A DNA stretch of 64,000 nt from RPQJ01 sp963793005. GTDB taxonomy: Bacteria; Pseudomonadota; Gammaproteobacteria; Steroidobacterales; Steroidobacteraceae. The stretch is taken from positions 1,674,001 to 1,738,000 of the forward strand of contig CAWBYP010000002.1 in the NCBI GenBank assembly GCA_963793005.1, given 5' to 3'. The notes under the pieces were generated by a model. It made no database searches and was not told the origin of the DNA. It saw only the letters and a program-made list of their open reading frames with translations. This document shows positions 16,468 through 25,292 of this stretch, piece by piece; position 1 is the first letter of the stretch, and each line of letters opens with the position of its first letter. The position numbers were made by a program, and so were the translations under genes.

Positions 16468-17235
16468 ATGCCCGATAGCCCGCCCATCCAGGAACCGCTG
16501 CGCGTATTGATCGTCGACGACGAGCCGCCGGCTCGCGTGCGCCTGCGACGCATGCTGGAGGAGATCCCCGACGTGACCGTGGCCGGCGAGGCTGCCAATG
16601 GCCTCGAGGCGCTCGAGCTGTGCGCGCGGCTCGGGCCGGACGTGGTGCTGCTCGACGTGCGCATGCCGGGCATGGACGGCATCGAGGCAGCCCGGCACCT
16701 GGGCACGCTCGGGGACCCGCCCGCGGTGATCTTCACGACCGCCTACGATGAACACGCCGTGGAGGCATTCGAGGCCCAGGCGGTCGGCTACCTGCTGAAG
16801 CCCGTGCGCCAGGAGAAGCTCGCCCGAGCGCTGCACCGCGCTGCGCGTGTGCTGGGAGCACAGCTCGCGAAGCTCTCGGAGCAGTCACAGCTCGGGCGAC
16901 GACGCGGCCAGATCTGTGCTCGCCTCGGCGAGCAACTGCGCCTGATACCCCTGGCCGACGTGTACTATTTCATGGCGGGCCAGAAGTACGTCACGGTGCG
17001 GCATCGCGGGGGCAGCGATCTCATCGACGAGCCGCTGCGTGCACTCGCCGACGAGTTCGCGCCCGATTTCGTGCGGGTCCACCGCAACGCGCTGGTCGCG
17101 GTCCGCGCGGTAAGCGCGCTCGAGCGGGACGCCGACGGCCGCTACCTCGTGCGCCTGCGGGACTGCGAGGAAACACTGCCGGTCAGCCGGCGCCATGCCG
17201 CGGAAACGCTGCGGCTGATCAGGGGTGGCCACTGA
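16468..17235 (+). CDS. algR: LytTR response regulator AlgR
   Basis: This is a 255-residue protein with a receiver domain (LRVLIVDDEPPARVRLRRML; phosphoacceptor D63 in VVLLDVRMPGMDG; switch residues FTTAYDEHA and LLKPVR). It is followed by a LytTR DNA-binding domain (LADVYYFMAGQKYVTV, DFVRVHRNALV, LPVSRRHAAE). The ATG at 16468 begins MPDSPPIQEP; an in-frame ATG at 16456 would add four residues. It is adjacent to its AlgZ-type kinase and lies upstream of hemC, as in Pseudomonas, but with one extra permease gene between. Confidence 0.9.
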   Translation: MPDSPPIQEPLRVLIVDDEPPARVRLRRMLEEIPDVTVAGEAANGLEALELCARLGPDVVLLDVRMPGMDGIEAARHLGTLGDPPAVIFTTAYDEHAVEAFEAQAVGYLLKPVRQEKLARALHRAARVLGAQLAKLSEQSQLGRRRGQICARLGEQLRLIPLADVYYFMAGQKYVTVRHRGGSDLIDEPLRALADEFAPDFVRVHRNALVAVRAVSALERDADGRYLVRLRDCEETLPVSRRHAAETLRLIRGGH

Positions 17236-18366
17236 ATGAGTTCGCCGGAGCAGGACCACGACCAGCCACAGACCACGCCGGCCGGCAGCACCCCGCAACC
17301 CATCCGCAGCTGGTACTCGCGCCTTGGTGGGCTGCTGCTGCTCGCGATGCTCGGGTACGTGGTGTGGCGCATCGTCGAGCCGCTCTGGCAACCACTGGTA
17401 TGGGCCATGCTGCTCGGCTCGCTGCTCGCGCCGCTGAACTCGCGGCTCAGCGATCGCCTGGGGGGCCGGGCGCGGCTCGCGAGCGGAATCACCACGCTGC
17501 TCACGGTGCTGCTGTTCCTGCTGCCGGTCGCGATCATCGCCGGTACGGTAGCCGCGCAGGCAGCGCAGTTGCTGGGCCGCCTGAATACGCATGCCCCGCA
17601 GCTCGCAACCAGCTCGCTGGACCTGGCGAGCATTCCAGTGCTCGCACGCCCTCTCGAATGGATCGGTAGTTATACGACGGTCACCGTCGACCAGATACAG
17701 GGCTGGATCATCGCGGAGACGAAGCGGGTGCTGCAGTCGCTGGCATCGACCGGAGGCAACTTCGTGCTGGGCGCGCTCGGTACCGCGGTCAGCTTCGGGT
17801 TGATGCTGTTCGCGCTGTTCTTCGTGCTGCGTGACGGGCCGGCACTGGCCCAGAAGGTCGTGCGCATGCTGCCGATCGAGGAGCGGCGCCGCTCGCGCCT
17901 CTGGCTCCACCTGGTCGAGGTCACGCGCGCGGTGTTCATGGGTATCGGGCTCACCGCGCTGGTGCAGGGCGCCCTGGTCGGGATCGGGTTCTGGATCGCC
18001 GGCCTGCCGAGCCCGCTGGTCTTCGGCGTGCTGGGCGCACTGTGTGCGCTGATCCCGCTGGTCGGCACGGTGCTGGTCTGGATGCCGGGTGTTGCATTTC
18101 TTGCTATCCAGGGCGACTACGGCCACGCGATGTTCCTCACGGCCTGGGGTGTCCTCGTGGTGGGGTCCGTGGACAACTTCCTGCGGCCAATGCTGATTTC
18201 CGGCCGTTCCGAATTGCCTACCCTCGCGGTCTTCGTCGGCGTGATGGGCGGACTGTCGTCCTTCGGTTTCATCGGCCTGTTCCTCGGCCCCATCGTGCTC
18301 GGCCTGCTCGTCGCGCTGTTCCGATTCGAGAACGAGGAACGCGAGGCCGCGAGCCGCGCCACCTGA
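17236..18366 (+). CDS. AI-2E family transporter (PerM/TqsA type)
   Basis: This is a 376-residue polytopic membrane protein of the AI-2E exporter superfamily. The first helix pair is GGLLLLAMLGYVVWRIVEPL and PLVWAMLLGSLLAPLNSRL. The second half has FGLMLFALFFVLRDGPALA, and the C-terminal motif VDNFLRPMLISGRSELPTLA and VMGGLSSFGFIGLFLGPIVL is diagnostic. The ATG follows the algR stop directly. Known members export autoinducer-2 or act as sodium/proton antiporters, so the substrate is uncertain. No regulation is visible apart from probable cotranscription with algZR. Confidence 0.87.
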   Translation: MSSPEQDHDQPQTTPAGSTPQPIRSWYSRLGGLLLLAMLGYVVWRIVEPLWQPLVWAMLLGSLLAPLNSRLSDRLGGRARLASGITTLLTVLLFLLPVAIIAGTVAAQAAQLLGRLNTHAPQLATSSLDLASIPVLARPLEWIGSYTTVTVDQIQGWIIAETKRVLQSLASTGGNFVLGALGTAVSFGLMLFALFFVLRDGPALAQKVVRMLPIEERRRSRLWLHLVEVTRAVFMGIGLTALVQGALVGIGFWIAGLPSPLVFGVLGALCALIPLVGTVLVWMPGVAFLAIQGDYGHAMFLTAWGVLVVGSVDNFLRPMLISGRSELPTLAVFVGVMGGLSSFGFIGLFLGPIVLGLLVALFRFENEEREAASRAT

Positions 18367-18391
18367 CAATAAACGCACTGGAGTCCCGGTC

Positions 18392-19334
18392 TTGTCGAAC
18401 CCGATACGAATCGCAACCCGTCGCAGCACGCTCGCCCTCTGGCAGGCCGAACACGTCATGGCGCTGCTTCGCGCCGCGCATCCGCAGGTCCCGGTCGAAC
18501 TGGTGCCGATGAGCACCCAGGGAGACCGCGTGCTGGACCGCGCGCTGGCCGAGGTCGGCGGCAAGGGCCTGTTCGTGAAGGAACTCGAGGTCGCGATGCA
18601 GGATGGCCGGGCCGACATCGCGGTGCACTCGATGAAGGATGTCCCCAGCGAGTTGCCGCCGGGTTTCCGCATCGCGGCCGCCCTGCCCCGCGCCAATCCT
18701 CGCGACGCCTTCATCTCGCTCCGGTACCGGCGATTCGCCGAGCTGCCGAAAGGCGCGCACGTCGGCACGTCGAGCCCGCGGCGACAGGCCCAGCTGCGCG
18801 CGGCACGACCGGATCTCGTGCTCGAACTGCTGCGTGGCAACGTCGAGACGCGCCTGCGCCGCCTGCAGGAAGGCAGCCTCGACGCGATCCTGCTCGCCTG
18901 TGCCGGGCTCGAGCGGCTGGGACTGGGAGAGCGGATCACCGAGGTTCTGGACGCCGATTTCTGCGTGCCCGCCGTCGGCCAGGGCGTGATCGGCATCGAG
19001 TGCCGTGACGACGACGCGCACGCGGCCGGGCTGCTGGCTCGCGCTGCATCACGACGAATCCTTCGTGCGACTTTCCGCGGAACGCGCGTTCGCGCGGGCG
19101 CTCGGCGGCAGTTGTCATTCGCCGATCGCAGCGCACGCCACGCTGGGTGCCGGCGCTCTCATGCTGCGTGGATTCGTCGGTGCGCCGGACGGCAGCGAGG
19201 TATACCGCGACGCAATCTCCGGTCCTGTCGCCGACGCCGAGCGCCTTGGGCTGGCGCTTGCCGATCGCATGCAGGCCGCCGGCGCCGGGCCATTGCTCGA
19301 CCGCCTGCGCAGCGAGGCGGTCCAGCCGCCGTGA
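18392..19334 (+). CDS. hemC: Hydroxymethylbilane synthase HemC, broken by one extra base
   Basis: HemC joins four porphobilinogens into hydroxymethylbilane. The first part (TTG start at 18392, GGAG eight bases upstream) reads ATRRSTLALWQAEHV, then the HSMKDVPSELPPGF and GTSSPRRQAQLRA motifs, and GQGVIGIECRDDDAHAAGLL. After about 19040 the frame changes: the true C-terminus LHHDESFVRLSAERAFARAL continues one base later, with the dipyrromethane cysteine in GGSCHSP, and stops at 19334. Dropping one C from GCTCGCGCTG at 19036-19045 restores GLLAALHHDES. The unshifted frame stays open by chance into hemD and gives a false HemC-HemD fusion. Since the gene is essential and otherwise intact, an assembly indel is likely. 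Confidence 0.88.
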
Positions 19335-20122
19335 CCCGATCGCTCGCGGGCCTGGCCGTCATCGTGACGCGGCCCGCGCGCCAGGCGGAGCGTTTCGTGC
19401 GGCTGCTCCAGGAGCATGGCGCAACCGCCATCGCCTTCCCCACGCTCGCGATCGAGCCCGTTACGCTCGACGACACGCAAAGGCGGGCATGCATGCTCGA
19501 CGCCTTCGACTGGATCATCTACACCAGCGCGAATGCCGTGGAGCAGTCGATCCCACAGCTCGGGCTCCCTGAGAAGTCCCGCGTCGGCGCGATCGGGCGC
19601 GCCACCGCACGAGCACTTGCCGACGCCGGCATCACAGTGCATGCCGTGCCGGAAGCAGGGTCGGCATCGGACTCCGAGGGTCTGCTGGCCCACCCCGGGC
19701 TGGCGGGGCCTGGAGGGCGACGCATCCTTATCGTCAAGGGCGTCGGCGGTCGGGACGTGCTGCGCGCCGGGCTCGCCGCCCGGGGCGCCGAAGTGAGCAC
19801 GGCCGAAGTCTACAGGCGCACCCGGCCCGCACCGTCCAGGCAGGCGCTCGACGAACTCGGCCGCGCAGATGAGGCCGGTGCGGTCGTCGTCATGGTCACC
19901 AGTTCCGAGGTGCTCGAATCGCTGCTGGAAATGGTGCCCGGTGAGCGCTACCCATGGTTGCGCGACGCCCCGCTGCTGCTACCCGGCGATCGGGTCGCCG
20001 CTGAGGCGCGCCGGCTCCAGTGGCGCGGCCCGCTGCTGGTTGCAGGCAGCGCGGAGGACGAATCGATGCTGGCCGCGCTGCGGTCCTGGTCGGCCGGGAA
20101 CGGCCTGGCCGCGCCTGCGTGA
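19331..20122 (+). CDS. hemD: Uroporphyrinogen-III synthase HemD
   Basis: This is a 263-residue protein that closes and inverts ring D to give uroporphyrinogen III. It begins with a GTG overlapping the hemC stop and shows the family start LAGLAVIVTRPARQAERFVR, then FDWIIYTSANAVEQ, VGAIGRATARALADAG, GGRRILIVKGVGGRDVLRAG and VVMVTSSEVLESLLEM. HemD sequences are poorly conserved, so position directly behind hemC and before hemX supports the call. The frame coincides with the first half of hemC only because of the frameshift there. Confidence 0.9.
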   Translation: MTRSLAGLAVIVTRPARQAERFVRLLQEHGATAIAFPTLAIEPVTLDDTQRRACMLDAFDWIIYTSANAVEQSIPQLGLPEKSRVGAIGRATARALADAGITVHAVPEAGSASDSEGLLAHPGLAGPGGRRILIVKGVGGRDVLRAGLAARGAEVSTAEVYRRTRPAPSRQALDELGRADEAGAVVVMVTSSEVLESLLEMVPGERYPWLRDAPLLLPGDRVAAEARRLQWRGPLLVAGSAEDESMLAALRSWSAGNGLAAPA

Positions 20123-20162
20123 TACGATCCGGGACAGTTCCCGGCGCAGCTGCGCGAAGCCA

Positions 20163-21209
20163 ATGTCCGCTGAAATCGAATCCCTTTCCAATGACATGAA
20201 TTCCCGCCGACCCGGCGGCAGCGGGACCAATCCCATGCTGCTCGCGCTGGCCGTCCTGGGGCTGCTGCTCGCGATCTACGCACACTGGCGCATCGGGCAG
20301 TTCGACAACCGCATCGACCGGGTGCGCGGCCAGGTGGTGGAGCTTCGCGCCTCGCAGGACCGGCTGTCGGGCCAGCTCACGACGCTGAACACCCGCATGG
20401 AGACCTCGCAGCGTGCGCTGCGCACGGAGCTGCGCAACCTGCACGAGCTACCTGCCCAGGTCGCCGTGCTCGGACGAGGCGTCGAGGAACTCCGAGCGCG
20501 CACCGAGGCGCCCCAGCGCGCATGGGCGCGTGCCGAGGCGATGTACCTGCTCGACCTGGCCGAACGCCAGCTCAACCTGGACCGCGACGTGCGAACGGCG
20601 ATTGCGGCGATGGAAGCGGCGGATGCGCGGCTCGCTTCCTTCAACGATCCGGCGACGACCGAGGTCCGTCGCCTGCTGGCACAGGACCTGGCGGCGCTGC
20701 GCGCAGTGCCGCTGCCGAACCTTGGCGCGACGCTTGCGAGTATCGCGGCACTCGAGGATTCCGTGCCGACACTTGCAGTGCTCGGCGTGCCGGTCACGCG
20801 CGGCTCGAGTGCCGACCGGGAACCGGAACCCAAGGGTACCTTCCGTCGCGCGATGCACCGGATCGGCCAGGCGCTCAGCAGCATGGTGACATTGAAGCGG
20901 GTCGATCCATCGACTTCGCGACTGGTCACGCAGCAGGAGCAGTCGCTGCGGCGCCAGCACCTGGAGCTGCTGCTGTTCGCGGCACGCGTCGCGGCCATGC
21001 AACCTGACGGCGTGGCCTACGCACAGTCGCTCGAGGCCGCGTCCACCTGGCTCACGCAGTTCTTCGACACTTCCTCGGCCGGGGTCACCTCGGCGCTGGC
21101 CGAGATCGAGGCCTTGCGCGGCGTAAACGTCGAGCCAGATCAACCGAAGATCGGCGCAGCAGCGCGTCAGCTGCAGCGCCTGATGGCCCCGGACGCGAGC
21201 ACGCCATGA
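20163..21209 (+). CDS. hemX: HemX protein (uroporphyrinogen-III C-methyltransferase-like)
   Basis: This is a 348-residue protein with one membrane helix (about residues 25-43, MLLALAVLGLLLAIYAHWRI), followed by a coiled coil (about 46-110) and the HemX motifs WARAEAMYLLDLAERQLNL and RDVRTAIAAMEAADARLAS. No methyltransferase motifs are present despite the family name. HemX sits in the inner membrane with a periplasmic domain. Its molecular role in haem supply is not known. The stop overlaps the hemY start. Confidence 0.87.
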   Translation: MSAEIESLSNDMNSRRPGGSGTNPMLLALAVLGLLLAIYAHWRIGQFDNRIDRVRGQVVELRASQDRLSGQLTTLNTRMETSQRALRTELRNLHELPAQVAVLGRGVEELRARTEAPQRAWARAEAMYLLDLAERQLNLDRDVRTAIAAMEAADARLASFNDPATTEVRRLLAQDLAALRAVPLPNLGATLASIAALEDSVPTLAVLGVPVTRGSSADREPEPKGTFRRAMHRIGQALSSMVTLKRVDPSTSRLVTQQEQSLRRQHLELLLFAARVAAMQPDGVAYAQSLEAASTWLTQFFDTSSAGVTSALAEIEALRGVNVEPDQPKIGAAARQLQRLMAPDASTP

Positions 21210-22414
21210 AGGGTGCCACGCTCGTGGCGCTGGCGCTGGTCGGCGGTGGATTGCTCGCCCAGTTGCTGCTCGGCGACCCGGGCTACGCTGCCATCCGCGT
21301 GGGTCGCTCGCTGGTCGAGACGACGCTTCCCGTGTTGCTGCTGCTGCTCGTCGGGGCCTATTTCGCCGTGCGCAGCGTCGCAGGGGCAGTGAGTGCGCGA
21401 CAGCGCCTGGCCGCGCTTCGGGCAGAGCGGCGCCGCCGCCGCGCCCGTGACGACACACAACGCGGATTGCTCGACCTCGCGGCAGGTAACTGGCGTCGGG
21501 CCGAGGAGCTGCTGACACGGACCGCGGCCGACGCGGATTCGCCTGCAGCCAACTACCTCGTCGCCGCGCGCGCGGCTGACCTGCAGGACGCTGTCGAGCG
21601 GCGCGATTCATGGCTGGCCCAGGCCCAGGAAAATGCGCCCGGCGAACGGGCGGCGGCGCTGGTCACGCTGGCCGAGATGCAGCTGCGGCGCGGACAGGAC
21701 GCCGCTGCCGTACAGACGCTCGAGCAACTCGACGCGTCGGGCGACTTGAATTCTCGCGGTCTCGAACTGCTTGCGCGCCTTTATCCCAAGCTCGGTCGCG
21801 GCGACAGGCTGCTGGCGCTCGGCCCACGCCTGAAGAGTGCCAAGGAACTACCCGAATCACAGGTGAGCGAACTTCTTGCGCAGGTGCAGCTGGAGGAAGT
21901 CCGCGCCGCCGGCGAATCGGGCGACCAGTCGCGGCTGGAGAAGAAGTGGTCCGAGCTGCCGCGCGGCGTGCGAAAGCTGCCGAAATCGATCGTGACCTAT
22001 GCGCGGGCCGCGATGGCCTGCAGGGACCATCCGACGGCCGAAAAGGTCCTGCGCGAACTGATCGACCAGCAACCGGACCCGGCAGCCATCCGGCTGTATG
22101 GCGACATCGTGCTCCCCGATCCACTCGCGCCGCTGGACCGGGCAGAGGCCTGGCTGCGCAAGCGGCCCGAGGACCCGGAACTGCTCGCGAGCTGCGCGCG
22201 CCTCTGCCTGCGGGCCCAGCTGGTCGGCAAGGCGCGGAGCTATCTCGAAGCCAGCCTTGCGCGACGGCCGAGTTCGGAGACGAGCCTGATCCTCGCCGAC
22301 CTGCTCGACCAGATCGGCGAGCACGCGAACAGTGCGGCGTGCCTGCGCGAGGCGGTCGCCCGCTCCGTCGGCCGCCGGCCGAACGTGCCGCGAGTGCGGC
22401 TCAGGCGCTACTGA
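21206..22414 (+). CDS. hemY: HemY (TPR-containing haem biosynthesis-associated protein)
   Basis: This is a 402-residue protein with two N-terminal membrane helices (about residues 5-22 and 40-60), then the HemY region SARQRLAALRAERRRRRARD and TPR-like repeats such as GLLDLAAGNWRRAEELLTRT and ALVTLAEMQLRRGQDAAAVQ. It is the proteobacterial HemY and not the unrelated Gram-positive protoporphyrinogen oxidase of the same name. The ATG overlaps the hemX stop. Its function is uncertain; it is always linked to hemCDX. Confidence 0.87.
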   Translation: MKGATLVALALVGGGLLAQLLLGDPGYAAIRVGRSLVETTLPVLLLLLVGAYFAVRSVAGAVSARQRLAALRAERRRRRARDDTQRGLLDLAAGNWRRAEELLTRTAADADSPAANYLVAARAADLQDAVERRDSWLAQAQENAPGERAAALVTLAEMQLRRGQDAAAVQTLEQLDASGDLNSRGLELLARLYPKLGRGDRLLALGPRLKSAKELPESQVSELLAQVQLEEVRAAGESGDQSRLEKKWSELPRGVRKLPKSIVTYARAAMACRDHPTAEKVLRELIDQQPDPAAIRLYGDIVLPDPLAPLDRAEAWLRKRPEDPELLASCARLCLRAQLVGKARSYLEASLARRPSSETSLILADLLDQIGEHANSAACLREAVARSVGRRPNVPRVRLRRY

Positions 22415-22421
22415 ATCCGCG

Positions 22422-23465
22422 TCAGGTTTCTGCGGCCTGGGCGCCCAGCTTGGCGAGCGTGTCCGGCGCATAGTCGAACGAGTCGAAATGCAGCTGCTCG
22501 CGCGGCAATCCGGCGGCAGCCGATCGCGTGCGAATTGCCTCGATCATCGCCGGCGGACCACTCGCATAAACGTCGAAGCCCGCAAGCTCGGGGTGATCGG
22601 CGAGCATCGCCTCGTGAACCAGACCCGCACCGAGGCCCGCCGCGGGTGCGACCGCGCCTGACAGCACCGGGCAATAGCGGAAGCCGGGCCGCTCGCTCTC
22701 CAGCGCGCGCAGCCACTCGTGTTCGTAAAGGCCATCCGTGTCGCGGGCGCCCCAGTACAGCGTCACCTGGCGCCGGTCGCCAGTGGCGACCAGCTGCCGC
22801 AGCATGGCCCGAAGCGGTGCATAACCCGTGCCGCCGCCGACCATCAGCGCCGGCCTCGGGGATTCACCCCGCAACCAGAATTGTCCGAGCGGGCCTTCGA
22901 CGCGCAGCAGCGCGCCAGGGCGCAGGCTGTCGAAGAGTTGCGCCGTGAACCCGGTGGTCGATGCGCGACGGACGTGCAGTTCGAGCAGCCTGCCATCGGC
23001 CGGTGCACTCGCGATCGAGAAACTGCGCCGGCGTCCCTCCGACAGCATGATGTCCAGGTACTGCCCCGCCCGGTAGTGAAGGTCCTCCACTGCGGGCAAT
23101 CGCAGGAACACCGCCATCACGTCCGCAGCGAGGGGTTCCTTGCGCTCGATGCGGCACGGCAGGCTCTTCACTTCGACGTCCGGCGCCGGCCTGACCTCGC
23201 GTGCCTCGACCTGCAGGTCCGTCAACGCACGAGCCTGGCACAGCAAGGCAAGCCCTGCCTCCACCTCCTCCGCCGTGATACCGACCGGCCGCCCGCCCTG
23301 GTAGGCGATCTCGCCGCTCACGATCCGCGCCATGCAGGACGCGCAGTGCCCGCCCTTGCAGCTGTGCGGCAGGTTGAGGCCTGCTCGCAGCGCGCCGGCG
23401 AGTACGGGTTCGCCGGGCTCGACTGTGAAATCCTGGCCCGACGGGATGAGTGTGACCTGCGCCAT
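22422..23465 (-). CDS. 2Fe-2S/FAD-NAD(P)H reductase (CDP-6-deoxyhexulose reductase-like)
   Basis: This is a 347-residue three-domain electron-transfer protein. The N-terminal plant-type ferredoxin holds C36, C41, C44 and C76 (PHSCKGGHCASCMA, LLCQAR). The FAD domain has RAGQYLDIM and RRSFSIASAP, and the NAD domain GGGTGYAPLRAML and YASGPPAMIEAIR. The ATG at 23465 starts MAQVTLIPSG; an in-frame start further upstream would run into the neighbouring divergent gene. It resembles AscD/DdhD and oxygenase reductases. No partner oxygenase is adjacent, so the acceptor is unknown. It converges with hemY across seven bases. Confidence 0.87.
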   Translation of the reverse strand: MAQVTLIPSGQDFTVEPGEPVLAGALRAGLNLPHSCKGGHCASCMARIVSGEIAYQGGRPVGITAEEVEAGLALLCQARALTDLQVEAREVRPAPDVEVKSLPCRIERKEPLAADVMAVFLRLPAVEDLHYRAGQYLDIMLSEGRRRSFSIASAPADGRLLELHVRRASTTGFTAQLFDSLRPGALLRVEGPLGQFWLRGESPRPALMVGGGTGYAPLRAMLRQLVATGDRRQVTLYWGARDTDGLYEHEWLRALESERPGFRYCPVLSGAVAPAAGLGAGLVHEAMLADHPELAGFDVYASGPPAMIEAIRTRSAAAGLPREQLHFDSFDYAPDTLAKLGAQAAET

Positions 23466-23529
23466 GCGCGCAGGATGCCATGAAGGACACCGCCACGCGG
23501 AACCGTCAGCCGCGGGTATGCTTGGTGGC

Positions 23530-24420
23530 ATGGACCGCAGGTTTCTCATCGCGGGATGCGGGTACGTCGGTCGCCGGCTGGCAACACGCCTCACCGGGTC
23601 GTGGCAGGTCATCGCCATTGCCAGGTCGCCCGGAACCCTCGCGGACCTCCGGACGATTGGCATCGAGGCGCATTTCGCCGACCTCGACGCGCTCACCGAA
23701 TTGCCGATGCCCGGCCATGCCGTCGACGGTGCGGCCGTGGCCTACCTTGCACCACCGCCTGGAACCGGCATCACCGACCCGCGCCTGCAGCGATTCCTTG
23801 CTGCACTCGGCGACGCACGGCCAATGGTCTTCCTGTACATGAGCACGACGGGTGTCTACGGCGACACTGGCGGAGCCACGGTCGACGAACGCAGCCTGGC
23901 CGTACCGGGCAACGACCGTTCACGTCGCAGGCTGGCAGCGGAGCGCGCCGTGCAGGCCTGGTGCGACGCCCGGGACACGCGCTGTGTCGTGCTGCGCGTG
24001 CCCGGCATCTACGGGCCGGATCGCCTGCCGCTCGAGCGGCTGGGCCGCGGCGAACCCACGATCAGGCCCGAGGACTCCGGCCCCGGCAACCGGATCCACG
24101 TCGATGACCTGGTCTCGGCCTGCATTGCAGCGGTCGAAAAGCCTGTCGGCGGCATATTCAACGTGGGCGATGGCGACCACTCGAGTACCACCGAATTCCT
24201 GTTGAAGACCGCGTCGCTCGCCGGGCTCAAGTCGCCCCGGCTCGTGTCACTGGCCGAGGCGCAAAGCCAGGTGAGTCCTGGAATGCTGGAGTTCCTCGTC
24301 GAGTCGCGCCGCGTCGACACCACGCGCATGCGCGCGGAACTCGGCGTGGTTCCGCGCCATGCGAACCTCGAATCCGGAATCGCGGCAAGTCTCAGGGAAA
24401 TGCGCGCGCAGCGGCGCTGA
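23530..24420 (+). CDS. SDR-family NAD(P)-binding epimerase/reductase-like protein
   Basis: This is a 296-residue extended-SDR-like protein. The nucleotide motif is unusual but readable (LIAGCGYVGRRLA, residues 6-18). The active-site region is MSTTGVYGDTGG with the Tyr, and lacks the following Lys of classical YxxxK. A substrate-domain motif is NRIHVDDLVSACIAAV. Members of this group (YeeZ-like) are of unknown substrate. The ATG at 23530 is preceded by a weak GGTGG site; an in-frame ATG at 23518 is possible. It is divergent from the reductase gene and 20 bases before dapF. Confidence 0.8.
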   Translation: MDRRFLIAGCGYVGRRLATRLTGSWQVIAIARSPGTLADLRTIGIEAHFADLDALTELPMPGHAVDGAAVAYLAPPPGTGITDPRLQRFLAALGDARPMVFLYMSTTGVYGDTGGATVDERSLAVPGNDRSRRRLAAERAVQAWCDARDTRCVVLRVPGIYGPDRLPLERLGRGEPTIRPEDSGPGNRIHVDDLVSACIAAVEKPVGGIFNVGDGDHSSTTEFLLKTASLAGLKSPRLVSLAEAQSQVSPGMLEFLVESRRVDTTRMRAELGVVPRHANLESGIAASLREMRAQRR

Positions 24421-24440
24421 GCGTCGGATATCCTTGGGTC

Positions 24441-25292
24441 ATGCGACTAGCCTTCACGAAGATGCATGGACTCGGAAACGACTTCATCGTCTTCGACGCC
24501 GAAGCGCAGCGTGGACTACCCTCCGCCGAAACGCTGCGCCGCCTCGCGGACCGGCGCACCGGCATCGGTTTCGACCAGGCACTGGTGCTCGAACCGCCGC
24601 GGCGCGCGGGCACGGATGTCTACTACCGGATCTTCAACGCCGATGGATCGGAGGTCGAGCAGTGCGGCAACGGTGCGCGCTGCATCGCGCGCCTGGTCGC
24701 GACCCGCGCCTCGCGCCAGGACCAGCCACTGCTGATGGAAAGCCCGGGCGGCGTGGTCGAGGCCCGGTTGCGGCGCGACGGCCAGGTCGCGGTCGCGATG
24801 GGCGTGCCGGACTTTGCACCGGCCTCGCTGCCCTTCATGGCGGATCACGAGGAAGCGAGCTACCGCATCGAGCTGCCGGGCGGTCCGGTGGAATTCGGTG
24901 CCGTTTCTCTCGGAAATCCGCACGTGGTGATACGCGTGCGCTCCGTGGACGACGCCCCGGTGGACAGCGTGGGACCTGCAATGGAGAATCACGCTCGCTT
25001 TCCGCGGCGCGTGAACGTCGGATTCCTCGAGATCGTCGCTCCCGACCATGTACGGCTGCGCGTTTTCGAGCGCGGTGCAGGCGAAACACGGGCCTGCGGG
25101 ACCGGGGCCTGCGCGGCGGTTGCCGTCGCTCGAAGGCATGGGCCGCTGGCGGAGGAAGTCCGCGTCGACCTGCCGGGCGGGCGGCTCAAGGTGCAGTGGC
25201 CGGGGCAGGGCCGGCCGATCTGGCTGACCGGCCCGGCGGAAACGGCATTCGAAGGCCACGTGGACGTCCCGGACCCCGAACAAGGGAGATGA
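24441..25292 (+). CDS. dapF: Diaminopimelate epimerase DapF
   Basis: This is a 283-residue enzyme that converts LL- to meso-diaminopimelate for lysine and peptidoglycan. The two catalytic cysteines are C75 (EQCGNGARC) and C219 (RACGTGACAA). The start MRLAFTKMHGLGNDFIVFD is canonical. The gene overlaps the following DUF484 gene, giving the common gammaproteobacterial order dapF-DUF484-xerC. Confidence 0.95.
   Translation: MRLAFTKMHGLGNDFIVFDAEAQRGLPSAETLRRLADRRTGIGFDQALVLEPPRRAGTDVYYRIFNADGSEVEQCGNGARCIARLVATRASRQDQPLLMESPGGVVEARLRRDGQVAVAMGVPDFAPASLPFMADHEEASYRIELPGGPVEFGAVSLGNPHVVIRVRSVDDAPVDSVGPAMENHARFPRRVNVGFLEIVAPDHVRLRVFERGAGETRACGTGACAAVAVARRHGPLAEEVRVDLPGGRLKVQWPGQGRPIWLTGPAETAFEGHVDVPDPEQGR

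Noticed and set aside
16885..18996. A 703-codon minus-strand frame across algR, the AI-2E permease and hemC
   Set aside because: It crosses three real genes on the other strand, shows no domains and has a low-complexity composition.
18392..20122. A 576-codon HemC-HemD fusion protein
   Set aside because: Codons for about 19041-19330 are arginine-rich nonsense, while the conserved HemC C-terminus reads in another frame. The fusion is an artefact of the single-base shift plus a chance open frame.
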